From Lasiosphaeria ovina (lineage: Eukaryota; Ascomycota; Sordariomycetes; Sordariales; Lasiosphaeriaceae): a stretch of DNA of 64,000 nt. How positions within the stretch are numbered: the first letter of the stretch is position 1; every line of letters begins with the position of its first letter. The position numbers were made by a program, and so were the translations under genes. The notes under the pieces were generated by a model. That model saw only the letters and a list, made by a program, of their open reading frames with translations. It made no database searches and was not told the DNA's origin. Positions 1 through 11,467 of this stretch are shown in pieces. The stretch spans positions 4,216,001 through 4,280,000 of the forward strand of contig JAULSN010000001.1 in NCBI GenBank assembly GCA_033439765.1, in the 5' to 3' direction.

Positions 1-612
1 CATGTGACGTCATACCCCACCACCCGCAAAGAAGAGACCCTGGCTTGCCTGGCTTGCCTGGATCCTCCACTCACCCCACCTCCTCGTTTGTCTTGGCGAT
101 CTTCACCGGGTCTGCACCGCCCGGCTGTCGTCCGTTCCAACCCAGAAGCTATCTGATTATTCTGGTACTAATGGAAAACCCGGTGGGATATTTCCAGTGT
201 ACACGCGACCAGTCTAGAGAAGATTTGGCAGTAGCTAAATAAATAAGAAAGATTCTCCTCAAACATCCCCCCTTCCCTCCAATCTCGAATTGCAAAACAA
301 CAAAATGCTGTGTAACTGTCACTGTATTACTACGTATTATTTTACCTACTATCGTAACATGCCCAACAAGTAAGGTACGGTAGATAGGTAACTTTGTATG
401 ATTAACTATGAGAATTATACATTATCCCGTCCGCATCCCTCCACGCTCCCCGTTTTGCCCAGTCCTCGCAAGCGAGCCCATCCGCTGGCAGGTATATATT
501 AACATCTACGTCCCCATTGGCGATATATAAATCCCATACGTCTCTGGTATAATGATAATGACAATAATAAAATACAACAGGACATGCACCCCGGCCACTT
601 AATACCAATGGT
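1..612. other. Left-edge flank, no gene recognised
   Basis: I see no convincing reading frame here. The only open frames are short and have no recognisable protein features. The stretch from about 240 to 420 is AT-rich and probably belongs to the 3' flank of the minus-strand small gene that ends at 613. Confidence 0.4.
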
Positions 613-912
613 CTAGGCAAAGTGCGTCTTGCTCGTGCGCTCGTAGACGACGGGCCCGGTGGCCCTGTAGCTGGTGACGCTGGCGCGCGGGCTGGCCGTC
701 TGGTGCACGACGCGGTGGCTCTGGTAGCTGGAGCGAGGCGGCGAGAGCGAGTGTGAGTGCGAGTGTGAGTGGTAGGACGACGAGTGGCGGTGGTTGTGGT
801 TGTGGTTGTGGTTGTGGTGCGTTTGGTGCTGGTGGCGTCTCACAGGGATGATTTCTTCGTGGTAGTAGTACTTCTCGCCGCCCTTGGCCTTGCTAGAGCT
901 TCCAAAACACAT
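613..912 (-). CDS. Small histidine-rich protein, function unknown
   Basis: A single-exon frame of 99 residues starting at the ATG at 912-910. The N-terminus reads MCFGSSSKAKGG, followed by a tyrosine-rich stretch (YYYHEEIIPVRR), then about 25 residues dominated by alternating His-Asn and His-Ser pairs, and an Arg/Ser/Val-rich tail. No membrane segment or signal peptide is visible. I recall small fungal proteins with a similar MCFGS start, Tyr-Tyr-Glu patch and basic/aromatic tail, so the frame is probably real, but no function is established. The His repeats could bind metal ions; that is inference. The opposite strand of the His repeat encodes a poly-Val string that is clearly a shadow. Composition is biased enough that homology searches would need low-complexity masking. 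Confidence 0.6.
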   Translation of the reverse strand: MCFGSSSKAKGGEKYYYHEEIIPVRRHQHQTHHNHNHNHNHRHSSSYHSHSHSHSLSPPRSSYQSHRVVHQTASPRASVTSYRATGPVVYERTSKTHFA

Positions 913-1919
913 CTTCGGCTAACTGGCTGGCTGGCTGGCTACAGGATTTCGTCGGGTATCACGGTATGTTTTGTATTCCACTCTGGCGGCGCTGTAAGAA
1001 ACTGTGTCTGAAGGTATGAGCTGAAGTATGGCTTCGTCTTTGTTTGCTGTACTGGTTGATAGTAAACAGCGGGAGCTGGCGAGGTATGAAGATATTGGCT
1101 GTCACACGATAGTCCTTGGGAATCGGTAGAAGGGGTTCCAAAATGGGAAGAGCAGGTAGAAGATGGAGCTGAAAAAGCGAAACCGTTTGCCCATCACGCT
1201 CATATATACCAGGACAGCCAAGCTCGCACACCGGTCGACTCTTCTCTAGAGCACCACCTTCTCGAGCCAGCATCACCGATTCACGTTTTCGATTTCGTTG
1301 GACCCCTGAAAGGAACCCCGAAGACCCTGAAATTCGGCATATTTCTTGCCATGCATGCATGTTGGGAGCCGGCGGAGGTGGGCCATCTATAACAGCTGCT
1401 GTTATTGACTCCATCAGCCGCGACCTTTGAAGTTGGCACCCCTGGCGGCGGCGGCACGCAGGAAACATCCCGGTAGGCCGATGACGACTGCCAGCAAGCT
1501 TGACAAAGTTCTTCGATTGTAAAAAAGCCCACAGGTGTGCACAGATAGCATAGGACGCGCCTGCAAAGGTGCAGTTGTGAAGAATACGAGGATCTACACG
1601 CAAATCAGCCGATGATCACGAAAATATCGACTCGAGCCGGGGATGTCACTGCATCCATGACTTCCGTATCATCTTGAAGGCACCTGTAGCGAGTGCGTGT
1701 TCGGGGTGTCCGAGTGCCGTGTCTACCGACAAGAATCTCATAGAAACACTCCTAGATATACGCGCGAGTATCATTCGAAAGCCGGCATCTCCATTTGCTT
1801 TTGTAGATTCCCTCGGGCGCGATGATGAACAAAGATACATTTCAAGATAAAAAGTAGATATAGATCCTGTCCCAAACCTTTTTACAATTGCATTTTCTCG
1901 CTCCTCGACTCCGTTCAAG
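913..1919. other. Intergenic, OST1 3' side
   Basis: About 1 kb between two minus-strand genes. Frames of 80-214 codons exist on the minus strand (for example 959-1603), but they lack domains, consistent composition or a plausible N-terminus, and I do not call them. The segment probably holds the OST1 3' UTR on its right side and the promoter of the small His-rich gene on its left side. Confidence 0.4.
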
Positions 1920-3534
1920 TTATTTGGAAGAAAATCGGAAATCGAGCGAACCCAAAATGTAAGTGGCTACAAACAACGCAACTGCGCTCCCGAAAATGAT
2001 CAAGGGCTTGCGCAAGCTGGCCAAGAGAGGAACCTCGTAGGACACGACCAACTCCCGCTCCCGGAAGTCGTCAACCAGATTGCGCGCCTTGATCACAAGA
2101 GCCGTCCGGCCAATCGTGTCCAGAAAAGTCTTGTGGATCACTACATCGGCGTCCGTGATCGATGACACCGGAACGGTTGTAGAATATTTCACGTTCCTAT
2201 GCAGTATTTATCAGCACAATTTCAACACATGGGAGAGGAGAATTTCGGGGCAAACGTACTCGGCGCCTTCAGGCAAGATCACCCGAACCTCGACCTGCTC
2301 GTACTCGACTCCCTCGGGTTGCTTCGGGCCTTCGAGGAAGGGGACGTTCAAGATGTACGCATTTCCAGAGAGGGTCCGAAGGAAGTTCTTCGCATCCGAG
2401 TTCCAGCCAATGGTAAATGGGTACTTCCAGCCGCCAAAAAGAGGATACCGGGGCTTGATCTCGAGCAGAGCCTCCCTCTTGTTGCTGCGGAATCGCGACG
2501 TGGAAACATTGCCAATCACGTCCGTGTAGTAAGGATCGGCGCTTCCAATGCGAAGCGGGAACTTGATCTCCTTGAGCGCATGCGTGGCGGGCTGGTAGTA
2601 TTGCGACTGCGCCCACTTCACACGGTTGAAGAGTGAAGACAGGTTCGCTCCGCGATGGAACATGGTGTAGCGCTCCTCAAACGCAACGTTCCCACCCCAG
2701 TGGCTGATTTCGATGTCACGCTCAAGGCGGGCGACGTGGGTCACGGGCTTGTTGAACTCGAACCGAACCTGGACGGGCTCGAGAGCGCCGGCCGGCTTCT
2801 CGTCAAAGGGGCCATAGGTAAGCTTCGATCCCTGCTTCTGCGGGAACTCCTTGACCTCTCCACTGCCGGGTAGCTTCGTGAAGTCGGGGACGGTAGCTGA
2901 CGGGAACTTGACTTCGGTCTTCTGCTTCGACGTCGTGTATACCGACGGGCAGTAGGCGGAGAAGGAATACGAGAGGAACTGCGTGTCTTCTTGTTTGATA
3001 GATGCGGGCAGAGGGTTGTAAGCCTTGAGGAAGTAGAAAGTGATACCGATGGTTTGCTGGGCACTGGGTTTCAGGGGAGTGGGAAGCCGGATACGAAGAT
3101 ACTGGAGGTCACTGTCGCGTGTTAGTCGGGGGACAAGATTGCCAGCATCATTCGCTCAGGTGCGTCCTATCCATTTCTCCTTCGCCAACATACCTCTTCG
3201 GGTCAACTCCGACAACCTCGGCACCAAACGGACCAGCGCTGGCATCCTTGCGATCCTTGACCTCGACACCACCTAGCCGCGATATCTGGTCGGCCGTGAA
3301 GGGCAGGAAGTAGTCCTGTTGCGGCGCCTTGTCGATGTTTTCTATTACCACGTTGATGTTCTCCTTGACATAGTTCTTTTCGAGGGATATAACGTGGACA
3401 AGATTGGCATTCTTGAACACCTGGGGCGGCGTGAATGTCGAGGGGAGGTCGGTGCGCGAGCTGCTCGCTGCTGAGCTCGTTGACGCTAATGTCACAAAGG
3501 AGAGGACGGCCGAGAAGACCGCCGACGTCTTCAT
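1920..3534 (-). CDS. OST1: Oligosaccharyltransferase subunit OST1 (ribophorin I)
   Basis: Subunit of the ER oligosaccharyltransferase complex, which transfers the dolichol-linked glycan to Asn-X-Ser/Thr sites of nascent secretory proteins. Three exons: 3534-3194, 3111-2260 and 2196-1920, with introns of 82 and 63 nt; the spliced product is 489 residues, close to the family's usual length. The first about 22 residues form a signal peptide (MKTSAVFSAVLSFVTLAS). The lumenal ribophorin I domain follows, with family landmarks such as SYSFSAYCPSVYTTSKQ and the HWGGNVAFEERY segment. A single C-terminal transmembrane helix (residues about 460-483, PLIIFGSAVALFVATYILG) precedes a short tail. The exon junctions restore VDPKS-DLQYLRIRLP and PEGAE-NVKYSTT, which is why I chose these splice sites. 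Identification is by recognition of the ribophorin I family. Confidence 0.93.
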
Positions 3535-5133
3535 CTTGGAAACGAGGTGACGGACGAGCTCATGAACCGTCCGTGTCCAATTGCAATTGCAAGTCAGAAA
3601 GTCGAGGAATAGACGACGAGTGGAGCTGGATTTCGGCCGTCAAGCATCCTCGTCAAGCATCACCGTGGCCTCTAGTGTCTCCAAAAAGCTTACGTTGCTG
3701 TTAGACCCCTGTCAGCCCGTCGCGCGCTGACAGCTCGGAGTAATCCGCTGCCGATGTTCCGAGACAGGGGCCCGTTCCACAGTTACACAAACCTCCACGA
3801 CCCCGCCATTTTTGCTTTTGCTTGACGACTGACGGTTTTGCCTCGAACAGATGTTTGTCAAGCAGACAATGTGAGATATACATTGTTCCAAAAAAAAGAT
3901 AATCAGTGAACTATTGAGGCTTCCAGCACACCCACAGGATGATATCCGGGTAGGTCTTTCAGACGTCTCAGCGAGTGTTCCAGGGGCCCGTTAAACTCAT
4001 ATTGCTTCACCAATTCGCACTAGATGAAATGATTCACCCTGATGATCAATGAGAGCAATTGGACTCTGGGAGACTCGGGTAAAACTGGCGATGGTATCCT
4101 CTATCTGTTTGGAGGACTATTCTGTACCTGGAACTCCTTCCCGAGTCGCTTGACTGTGACGTAACCTTGGGGTGGGCTCTTGGAGCTATGGTGGGGAAGT
4201 GCTGCAAGCTTCTTTGCTGCCCGTAGATGGGAAGAGGCGGTCACCTGCAGCCTCGAGATACGTCAACCGAACTGATTTACCTTGGTATGTAGGTGCTTAA
4301 AGGTGGTAGACACTATAGCTTTAGCTAAGATTTATAGGGGAGATGAGGCAAGAAGCGTCGCCTAACTCAACAAGACCGGGACCTCCTTGGGTGGATTAAA
4401 GCGCTCAAGCTTGGGCTGGAGGTGTGAGCTGCCCGGATGATGTTGGATTCCCTCAATATTGATGCTTTGTTCTAAAGACAATCGGTATGAAATATTCCAC
4501 ATACTGCAGACATTACTCTAACAACCTAGCGTCTGACATTCGGCTGTCTAGGTAGGTAACGGCGGATAGCAGACGGTCAGCTAATATTCGTCTCATTCCC
4601 TAGAGGCACACAACATTTGGAATAGAGTGAGGCATATCCTGTGACTACGTAGTCTTATATCCAAAAAATAAAGTTGAGAGATGGAAGCAGCAAAGTTCTT
4701 ACACGATCTAGTGACTAATGGGCCGAGACATGAATAGGTGCCTACCTTACCTTAGGTGGGGAGGACACTAACCGCCCGGCACTCCGCACTGCCCGTTGTT
4801 AAATACTACGTACTAAGCAGCGCGGTGTTTTGGCGTCTTAGCTCAGCACCCACGCCGTTCCGTGGGATGTGTAGCACAACCTACCTTGCTTGCTCTCCCG
4901 ACCAACCCATCATACCCGTCCGCTCTGAATGCCGGCTTTGCACTTGAATGCCAGCTTGAAGCCCTTGGCACCGACGTCTTCCTAAGCTTCCATTGCCAGA
5001 TTCCGTCCGCAAACAGTGCTTTGGTCCGAATCGCTAAAAAGGAAGTTGTAAAGGCTGTCTCAAAAGGGCATAGATAAAATAAGACCGATCTCGGTCTCTG
5101 AGCAAGGCGACTCGACGATTGCAATTGCCCACA
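3535..5133. other. Intergenic between OST1 and hexokinase
   Basis: A 1.6-kb divergent promoter region serving OST1 on the left and the hexokinase gene on the right. It contains only short frames without features, and is AT-rich between about 3.9 and 4.75 kb. A TAGGTA-type motif (CTAGGTAGGTAAC) occurs near 4549. I see no RNA gene or mobile element. Confidence 0.45.
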
Positions 5134-7680
5134 ATGGTTGGTCTAGGACCTAAGAAGCCTCCGTCCAGGAAGGGCACACATGGTACGTATGTTATGTTTC
5201 CTCGCCCCCGTTTTACGCACATGGACAGCCGATCGCTCGGGTGTTGCCTCTCAACTGCGTCGGCTTTTCAAGGCTTTCCAATTTCAGATGGCGGCAGGGC
5301 ACCAGCAATGCATCATTCAAGTTTGGAGAAAGACAGACGGCGCCTGCCCTCTGATCTGCCGTTCGGGTGGATCGTCCTTGGCCAACCGACCGAGTGGTCC
5401 TTCCTATCGGATACTACATAGTACCTCTCTTGCCCGCCCCGGTCCTGCTGTCTGTCGCCAGTTACGGATGTGTCGCGTGCCCATCCCATCACAGCCATGG
5501 AAGGTGAGAACACGACACTACACTTGACAGTCAAGACTTCCATCTACCCGTGCGACTGGATTGCCTGCCTCTGGCTGCCATGCAGTTACGCAGGTATAAT
5601 ATCGAGCTCTAAAGTGGTATCCCACTCGCAACTCGCACCTACACCTAGACCTACACCTAATTACGCCCGCACTCCTTAGTTGCTGTCTACCCTACCTCCA
5701 TCACCTACAAACCTACAGACCTGCTACCCTGCTCACCCATTTCGTTTCGCTTTTTTCTTCGTCTTGTATTCTACTGTAACATTTTCCCATACATGCTTTA
5801 CTGTCCCCTGAGCTGTCCTTAGACTGTTCGTAAACCTAAATCTTGCACCATGGCATCGGCACTGGGAAAGCTACGCACGCTGTTCTATGCGGAACCACAC
5901 CCGCGCCCGCCACCTCTCACAAAGAGCCGCGCCTTTCACCACCACCACCAAGGCGACCAGTCAAGCCGAGAGGGCAAGGCGTCTTCGCTTCACTTTTCAA
6001 CCCGTACTGACATGTCTGGCAGGATCGTTTGCCGACGTTCCCCAGGATCTCCTCAAGGAGATCCAGGCGCTCGAGCGCCTGTTTACCATTGATACGGCCA
6101 AGCTCAAGCAGATTACCGACCGTTTCCAAGCCGAGCTTGATAAAGGTTAGCACCGTTCGAGGATTGGTATCCGGACGGGAACCTCTGACTAACATGGCAT
6201 AGGCCTGAGCGTCGAGGGAGGAAGCATAGTGAGCCAACCTGCCTCGTCGCAGACCCCTCCGCCGTGTGCTGACCTCGGTAGCCTATGAACCCAACATGGG
6301 TCATGTCGTTTCCGACTGGCTACGAGACGGGCACGTATCTGGCTCTGGACATGGGAGGCACTAACTTGCGTGTCTGCCAAATCACCCTGACGGAGCAAAA
6401 GTCCGAGTTTGATATCATTCAGTCAAAGTACCGAATGCCCGAGGAGCTCAAGACTGGCGAGGCTGACGAGCTCTGGGAGTACATCGCGGATTGTCTTATG
6501 CAGTTCCTCGAGACCCACCACGGCGACACGTCAAAACTGGAAAAGCTGCCTCTTGGCTTCACCTTCTCGTACCCTGCCACGCAAAACTACGTCGACGCGG
6601 GAATCCTGCAGCGATGGACCAAGGGCTTCGACATTGCCGGCGTCGAGGGCCACAACGTTGTGCCCATGTTCGAAGCTGCCCTCGCGGCGAGGGTGAGATG
6701 CCACGCCTTGTGGCCCGAAACACTAGTGCTAAGACGTGTTCCAGGGTGTTCCTATCAAGCTAGCTGCCTTGATCAACGACACGACTGGCACCCTGATTGC
6801 CTCTGCCTACACCGACACCAAGATGAAGATTGGATGCATCTTCGGCACGGGATGTAATGCTGCTTATATGGAGGACTGCGGGTCGATCCCCAAGCTTGCT
6901 CACCTTAACCTCCCACCCGATACGCCCATGGCAATCAACTGCGAGTGGGGCGCGTTCGACAACGAGCACCAAGTACTGCTCCGGACTCCCTACGACATCA
7001 CTATAGACAAGGACTCTCCTCGCCCGGGACAGCAGGCGTTTGAGAAGATGATCGCCGGTCTATATCTCGGCGAAATCTTCCGGCTGGTCATGGTCGACTT
7101 GCATGACAACCACGAAACGCACATCTTTGCTAACCAAGATATTTCCAAGCTCCGGAAGGCGTATTCGCTGGACTCGTCTTTCCTATCTGCTATTGAAGAG
7201 TGGGTCTAGCCGTACCCGAGGAGGATGCGTGTTGGTTGCTAATAGCTCTCCCGCAGGGATCCGTACGAGAATCTGTCGGAGACTTTTGAGCTCTTCCAGA
7301 ACAAGCTTGATATCACCCCGAGCCTCCCGGAGCTCGAGCTCATTCGGCGCACAGCTGAGCTCATTGGAACCCGTGCCGCTCGTCTCTCGGCATGTGGCGT
7401 TGCCGCAATCAGCAGGAAGAAGGGCTACAACACTTGCCATGTGGGCGCCGACGGTTCGGTATTCAACAAATACCCGAACTTCAAGGCTCGCGGGGCGCTG
7501 GCTCTCCGCGAAATTCTTGATTGGCCGGAAAAGAATGACCCCAAAGAAGACGACCCCATTGAGATCTTAGCTGCTGAGGATGGCAGTGGCGTTGGTGCTG
7601 CTCTTATTGCCGCACTGACGCTGCAGCGGGTAAAGGACGGGAACATGCACGGAATCTTGCATCCTGAGAACTACCAGTGA
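5134..7680 (+). CDS. HXK1: Hexokinase (HxkA/HXK1 type)
   Basis: Phosphorylates glucose and other hexoses with ATP, the first step of glycolysis. Six exons: 5134-5182, 6023-6145, 6203-6228, 6282-6692, 6745-7199, 7257-7680; the product is 495 residues, normal for fungal hexokinases. I chose the start at 5134 because it gives MVGLGPKKPPSRKG, the N-terminus typical of filamentous-fungal hexokinases, joined through an 840-nt first intron (GTACGT donor, TACTGAC branch-like site, CAG acceptor) to FADVPQDLLKEI. Visible motifs: the phosphate-binding LDMGGTNLRV (residues 88-97), the sugar-binding FTFSYPATQ region, and LINDTTGTLIA with the catalytic Asp at 215. All key residues are present, so this is not one of the catalytically dead hexokinase-like regulators. 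A second ATG inside the first intron (5850) might be an alternative start but is in another frame. Convergent with the PLP enzyme on the right. Confidence 0.93.
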
Positions 7681-8113
7681 TTGCAACCCGGATATACCTG
7701 CTGGGCTTGATCGGATTGTTCTTTGGCCCTCAATGACTCTTCAAGGGCTCCATGAGGGCTTGCCAGTGTTCGCTGTTTTGACTAGATGGCGGTAGTGATG
7801 AGGAGATTTGAACGAGCGTGACAAGATAGAGCTGATCAGATATGGACCTTTATCCTAGACAGGAGCTATTTTGGAGATGGAGAATTATTTCCCAGAACGC
7901 CCCTGTCTTTTGCGTCTTTATCGATGTGATTGCCACCTTGTGCTATAAACTGGAAGTATGGGAGCAACAGTCAACGTAAACCAGATGAGAAGGAGCGGGA
8001 TAGAAAGCTTGAAGCCAGAAATGTAAAAGTGACAGGCTGGCTCTTTGATTTGAAGGCAATTCGGACATAATTTTCTCCCAACATCATTACTCTCCGCCAC
8101 TCACCCTTCACCG
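7681..8113. other. Convergent 3' flanks
   Basis: 433 bp between the stop codons of the hexokinase (plus) and the cystathionine gamma-synthase-like gene (minus). It presumably holds both 3' UTRs. I see no gene. Confidence 0.5.
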
Positions 8114-10238
8114 TCATAATACAGGCTCCTCATGCGTCGCTTCTGCGGCAGTCTGCCTCCTCAGCTCCTCCTCGGCACAGGCCAGCGCCGCCTTGAACGT
8201 ATCCAGCAGCTCCTCCTCGCTTTCGAGCCCGACGCTCACGCGCACCTGCTCCGGCCGCAACCCGTACGCCACGTGGTAGGCAAACGACGGGTCCGGGTCC
8301 CCGCCGCCGCCCCAGATGGCGTCGTTGAATGGGAAGGCCAGCGTGTGGTGCGCGCCTAGGTGAGGGCCGTGGTAGACAGCCAAGTTGTCGTAGAAGGCGC
8401 GCGCGCAGGCTTTGTTGACGAAGTCGATGCTGAAGAGGCAGCCGAAGCCGGGCTCGAACGGCTCGAATTCATTGTTGCCGGTGCTAGCGGTGGCTAGGGT
8501 TGTTGTGGTTGTTGCAGGCCGCATCAGCGACGTGTAGTTGGCCGCCGTGTCGGTGAAGGGCGGGTACAGGACTGCTGTTACTGGCGATGGTGTTGGCTCT
8601 GTTAGGCACGTCGCGAGGAACCGTGTTAGTAGCAGCGCGTTGCCGTTTAGTATTGTGCTGCGTGCTAGATAGTCGTCGCTGCACCGTAGCAGCTGCGCCG
8701 CGTCGCCCGAGAAGTACTCGTTGTGGAAGCTTTGGGTTAGCGTGTCTTGTAGTGCTCTGTAGTGTGCCGATGCAGGGTTGAGCACGATCGAGCCGCCCAT
8801 GACCTGTTTTTGGTGTCGCAGAGGCGGGCGGTGGTTAGTGGAAGGGAGTTGAAGGCGTCCATGTGTTTAGACTTTTTAAAGAAAGGGAGAATAGGGGATA
8901 GGAAAGGGGATCTTACATTTGCGTAGCCGCTGAACGACTTAGTCAGGGACGTAACCACGGCGTCGGCCACGGGGAGAACGTCGATATTGCAGAACGAGCC
9001 GACCGTCTCGTCGACCACCACCGCGAAGCCGTACTTGTCAGCCTGTCGAGTCCATTAGCACAACATATCACCCCCTTTTCTTCGGGGGGTCTGCTGAATA
9101 GATCGAAAGGGGGAAGAGCTTACCAGCTCACGCAGCCGCCAGAGATCGACGCTGACCAGGATAGGATTGCTCGGGAACTCGGCAAACACGTAGCTGACGC
9201 CGCGCCCGGCGGCCGCCTCGGCCTCAAGGTACGCCTCCAGCTGCTCCATGACGCGGCCCTCAGCGTCGCAGCGCCCAAAGTGCTTGAAGCCGGCCGGCTC
9301 CTCGCTGAACAGCTGCCACGTCGAGTGGAAGACAGCCCCGAGAGCCACGACAGGCCCGCGCCGCGCCACCAGCGCGGCCCCGTGGAAGCGGTAGATGGCC
9401 GCCATCCCCGTGGGGCAGAGGTAGACGTCGCCAGGCGAGACGACCGCCACCGCCGCCGTCTTCTTCACGGGGGCGCGCTTCAGCAGCGTCACAATGCGCT
9501 GCCGCAGCTTCTCGTGCGCGTCGCCTTCTTCGGGCAGGTACGTCGGCGGGGGCAGGCCGCCGTTTCTTGCTAACGACGGCACGTCTCCGTCTCCCGACGA
9601 CGCCTCGAATGGAAGTACGGCCAGTGTGTCGATGTGCGCGAGCAGCATCTCGGCCAGCCGCGAGCTGACGCCCACGCCGGGGTTCTGCCAGATGCCGATG
9701 ATGCCGGGCGCCTTGGCGGCTGGGAAGGCCACAAGGTACAGCCGCACGCCGGCGACGTCGACGACGCGGAACAGCAGCTCGCCCGGCAGCAGCTTGGTGT
9801 GGTCGTCCTTGCGGTGGCGCGAGGCGGCATAGGCCGCCGCCACGGCGAACGCGTCCGGGCTCACGAACAGGAGGCAGCTGTATACCGCCGGGCCTTGTTC
9901 GCCTGCGGGCAGAGCCGGGAGGGTCAGCCGGGAGAGGATGGCGGCTGCCAGCTATGTGTCGGGAGGGCATGTTTGTTTAGTTAGGAGATCTGTGATGGAG
10001 CAGAGAATAACAGTAACGCTTAGGTTCAAGCAGGGCTCATGGAAGAAGTACTAACCTGTCTGACCTCGTTAAAGGGGCCGAACCGCGGGTACATGGACTT
10101 GAGGGCCGCAAAGATAGTTTTGTCGCCCTTGCGAAAGGCACAGGCCGTCTCCCAGCCCGGGAGGTGGACCGTGACGGTATGGGGCCCCTCGGGCGGCATG
10201 GACTGGCCCAGCCCGGCTGCTATCACCTTAACGGGCAT
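8114..10238 (-). CDS. Cystathionine gamma-synthase-like PLP enzyme (STR2/met-7 family)
   Basis: A Cys/Met-metabolism PLP-dependent enzyme; the best match by eye is fungal cystathionine gamma-synthase, which joins an activated homoserine and cysteine in transsulfuration. Four exons: 10238-10056, 9951-9124, 9042-8917 and 8803-8114; the product is 608 residues, near yeast Str2 in length. Features: an N-terminal fungal extension beginning MPVKVIAAGLGQSMPP, then IWQNPGVGVSSRLAE, the cofactor-loop region YLCPTGMAAIYRF, the Asp that pairs with the pyridine nitrogen in VVVDETVG (Asp 348), and the PLP-binding lysine in SLTKSFSGYAN (Lys 372). The C-terminal domain contains RVSVGLE-type substrate-site residues. 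It could instead act on a related gamma-substitution substrate. It is not in a visible sulfur or biosynthetic cluster: the neighbours are a hexokinase and VTC4. Confidence 0.82.
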
Positions 10239-11467
10239 GTCTGCGTGGTATGTGGTATGTCCCCAGGAGGGCAGACAGCTAGGTATCTATGTGTCCCTGT
10301 GCTGCCTTTGGGGGCTGGGTCCTGTACGACCGACACTACAACGCTCTCCAAATTCAGAGCACGCAATATCTAGCAACCTAATACGTTGTATTAGAATAAC
10401 AAAGCAGAGTTGCCGAAACAATTATGACTAGGTAGGCAAGGTACAATATATACTTACCTATTCTTCCCTTACCTAGCTCTCGAGAGATATTAGCAAACAC
10501 AAACAGAAGCAACACCCTCAGGACACAAGAGTCGTAATACAAGGATGTCGATTTTAAACAAAAGAGAAAAGAAGAGAAGAAATTGGCCTAGCGTGCTGAA
10601 ACAAAGCAGAAGAACACCCTCCTTATAAGCCGTGGGGCGAACGAGAGCAACACAATCCTACCTTGCCTCACCTCGTTTACTCCTACGCCCTTATACGCGC
10701 ACCTTGACCTTGTACGCCGCAATCTGACCCGCGAATCCGCCCTATTATCGTTGCTGGACTCGTACTACTCGGAGTTTGCATGCCAAAAAAAAACGAGGGG
10801 TCGGCGGGGGGGTGGTTTGTGTTAAAGTCGGACGAAGAAAAAAAACGCTTGAGTTGAGGGGTTGTTTCGGTCCAAACAGCTGGGACACGGGACGAATACT
10901 AAAAAATGTCGCCATCCCCACCCGAGGGCCAGCTTGTCTTAGCTTAGCCACCACGTACAGTACAGTATGTATGTACATGTACATGTAAAATACATACAGA
11001 CCTTACTTGCCTACATCTGGACAAAGTATTTGCCTCAGCTCCTCCTAGCGCGCGCCCTCGCTTCTTGACATGAGTGAGTGGCGGGAGACGTCCAAGAAAA
11101 AAAGCCTTAGCTGACGGGATTGACTGAACTGAAAAATTGGCTGTCTTAAACAGTGACCAAGAAAATGGAATATCCAAATAATATTAGTATCGGCGTGGCG
11201 CTGCTGCATTAATGCTGTCTCAAGCTAACTAGGTAATACCTAATGTAAATAGATTATAAAAATCCCATCCTGTGTTGGGCGGCTTCCCGCTCACCCATGC
11301 TCGCTCGTGCAAACTTATATGCAAATATACCTAGATATATACAGCTCCAGCAGTGTCCAAAGGAAAAGAGAGAACAAGCGTCAGTAGGTGCTCAGCAAAG
11401 AGAGCGACGCAATTTGTGACACATTTCCCCCTAAAAGTTGGCGTTACTCGTCCAAGGACTGCCGCCC
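10239..11467. other. Intergenic, no gene seen
   Basis: 1.2 kb between two minus-strand genes: the promoter of the PLP enzyme on the left and the VTC4 3' flank on the right. It is AT-rich, with A-runs near 10.79 and 10.84 kb and a G-rich patch beside them. Frames of 70-130 codons exist but have no protein character. TAGGTA-type motifs occur near 10430. Confidence 0.4.

Noticed and set aside
959..1603. 214-codon minus-strand frame downstream of OST1
   Set aside because: No domain, no plausible N-terminus, overlaps a second frame of 83 codons, and composition looks random.
5850..6092. ATG at 5850 as the hexokinase start
   Set aside because: Its frame differs from exon 2 and its peptide is unlike hexokinases; the start at 5134 gives the conserved MVGLGPKKPPSRKG. 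Kept only as a possible alternative first exon.
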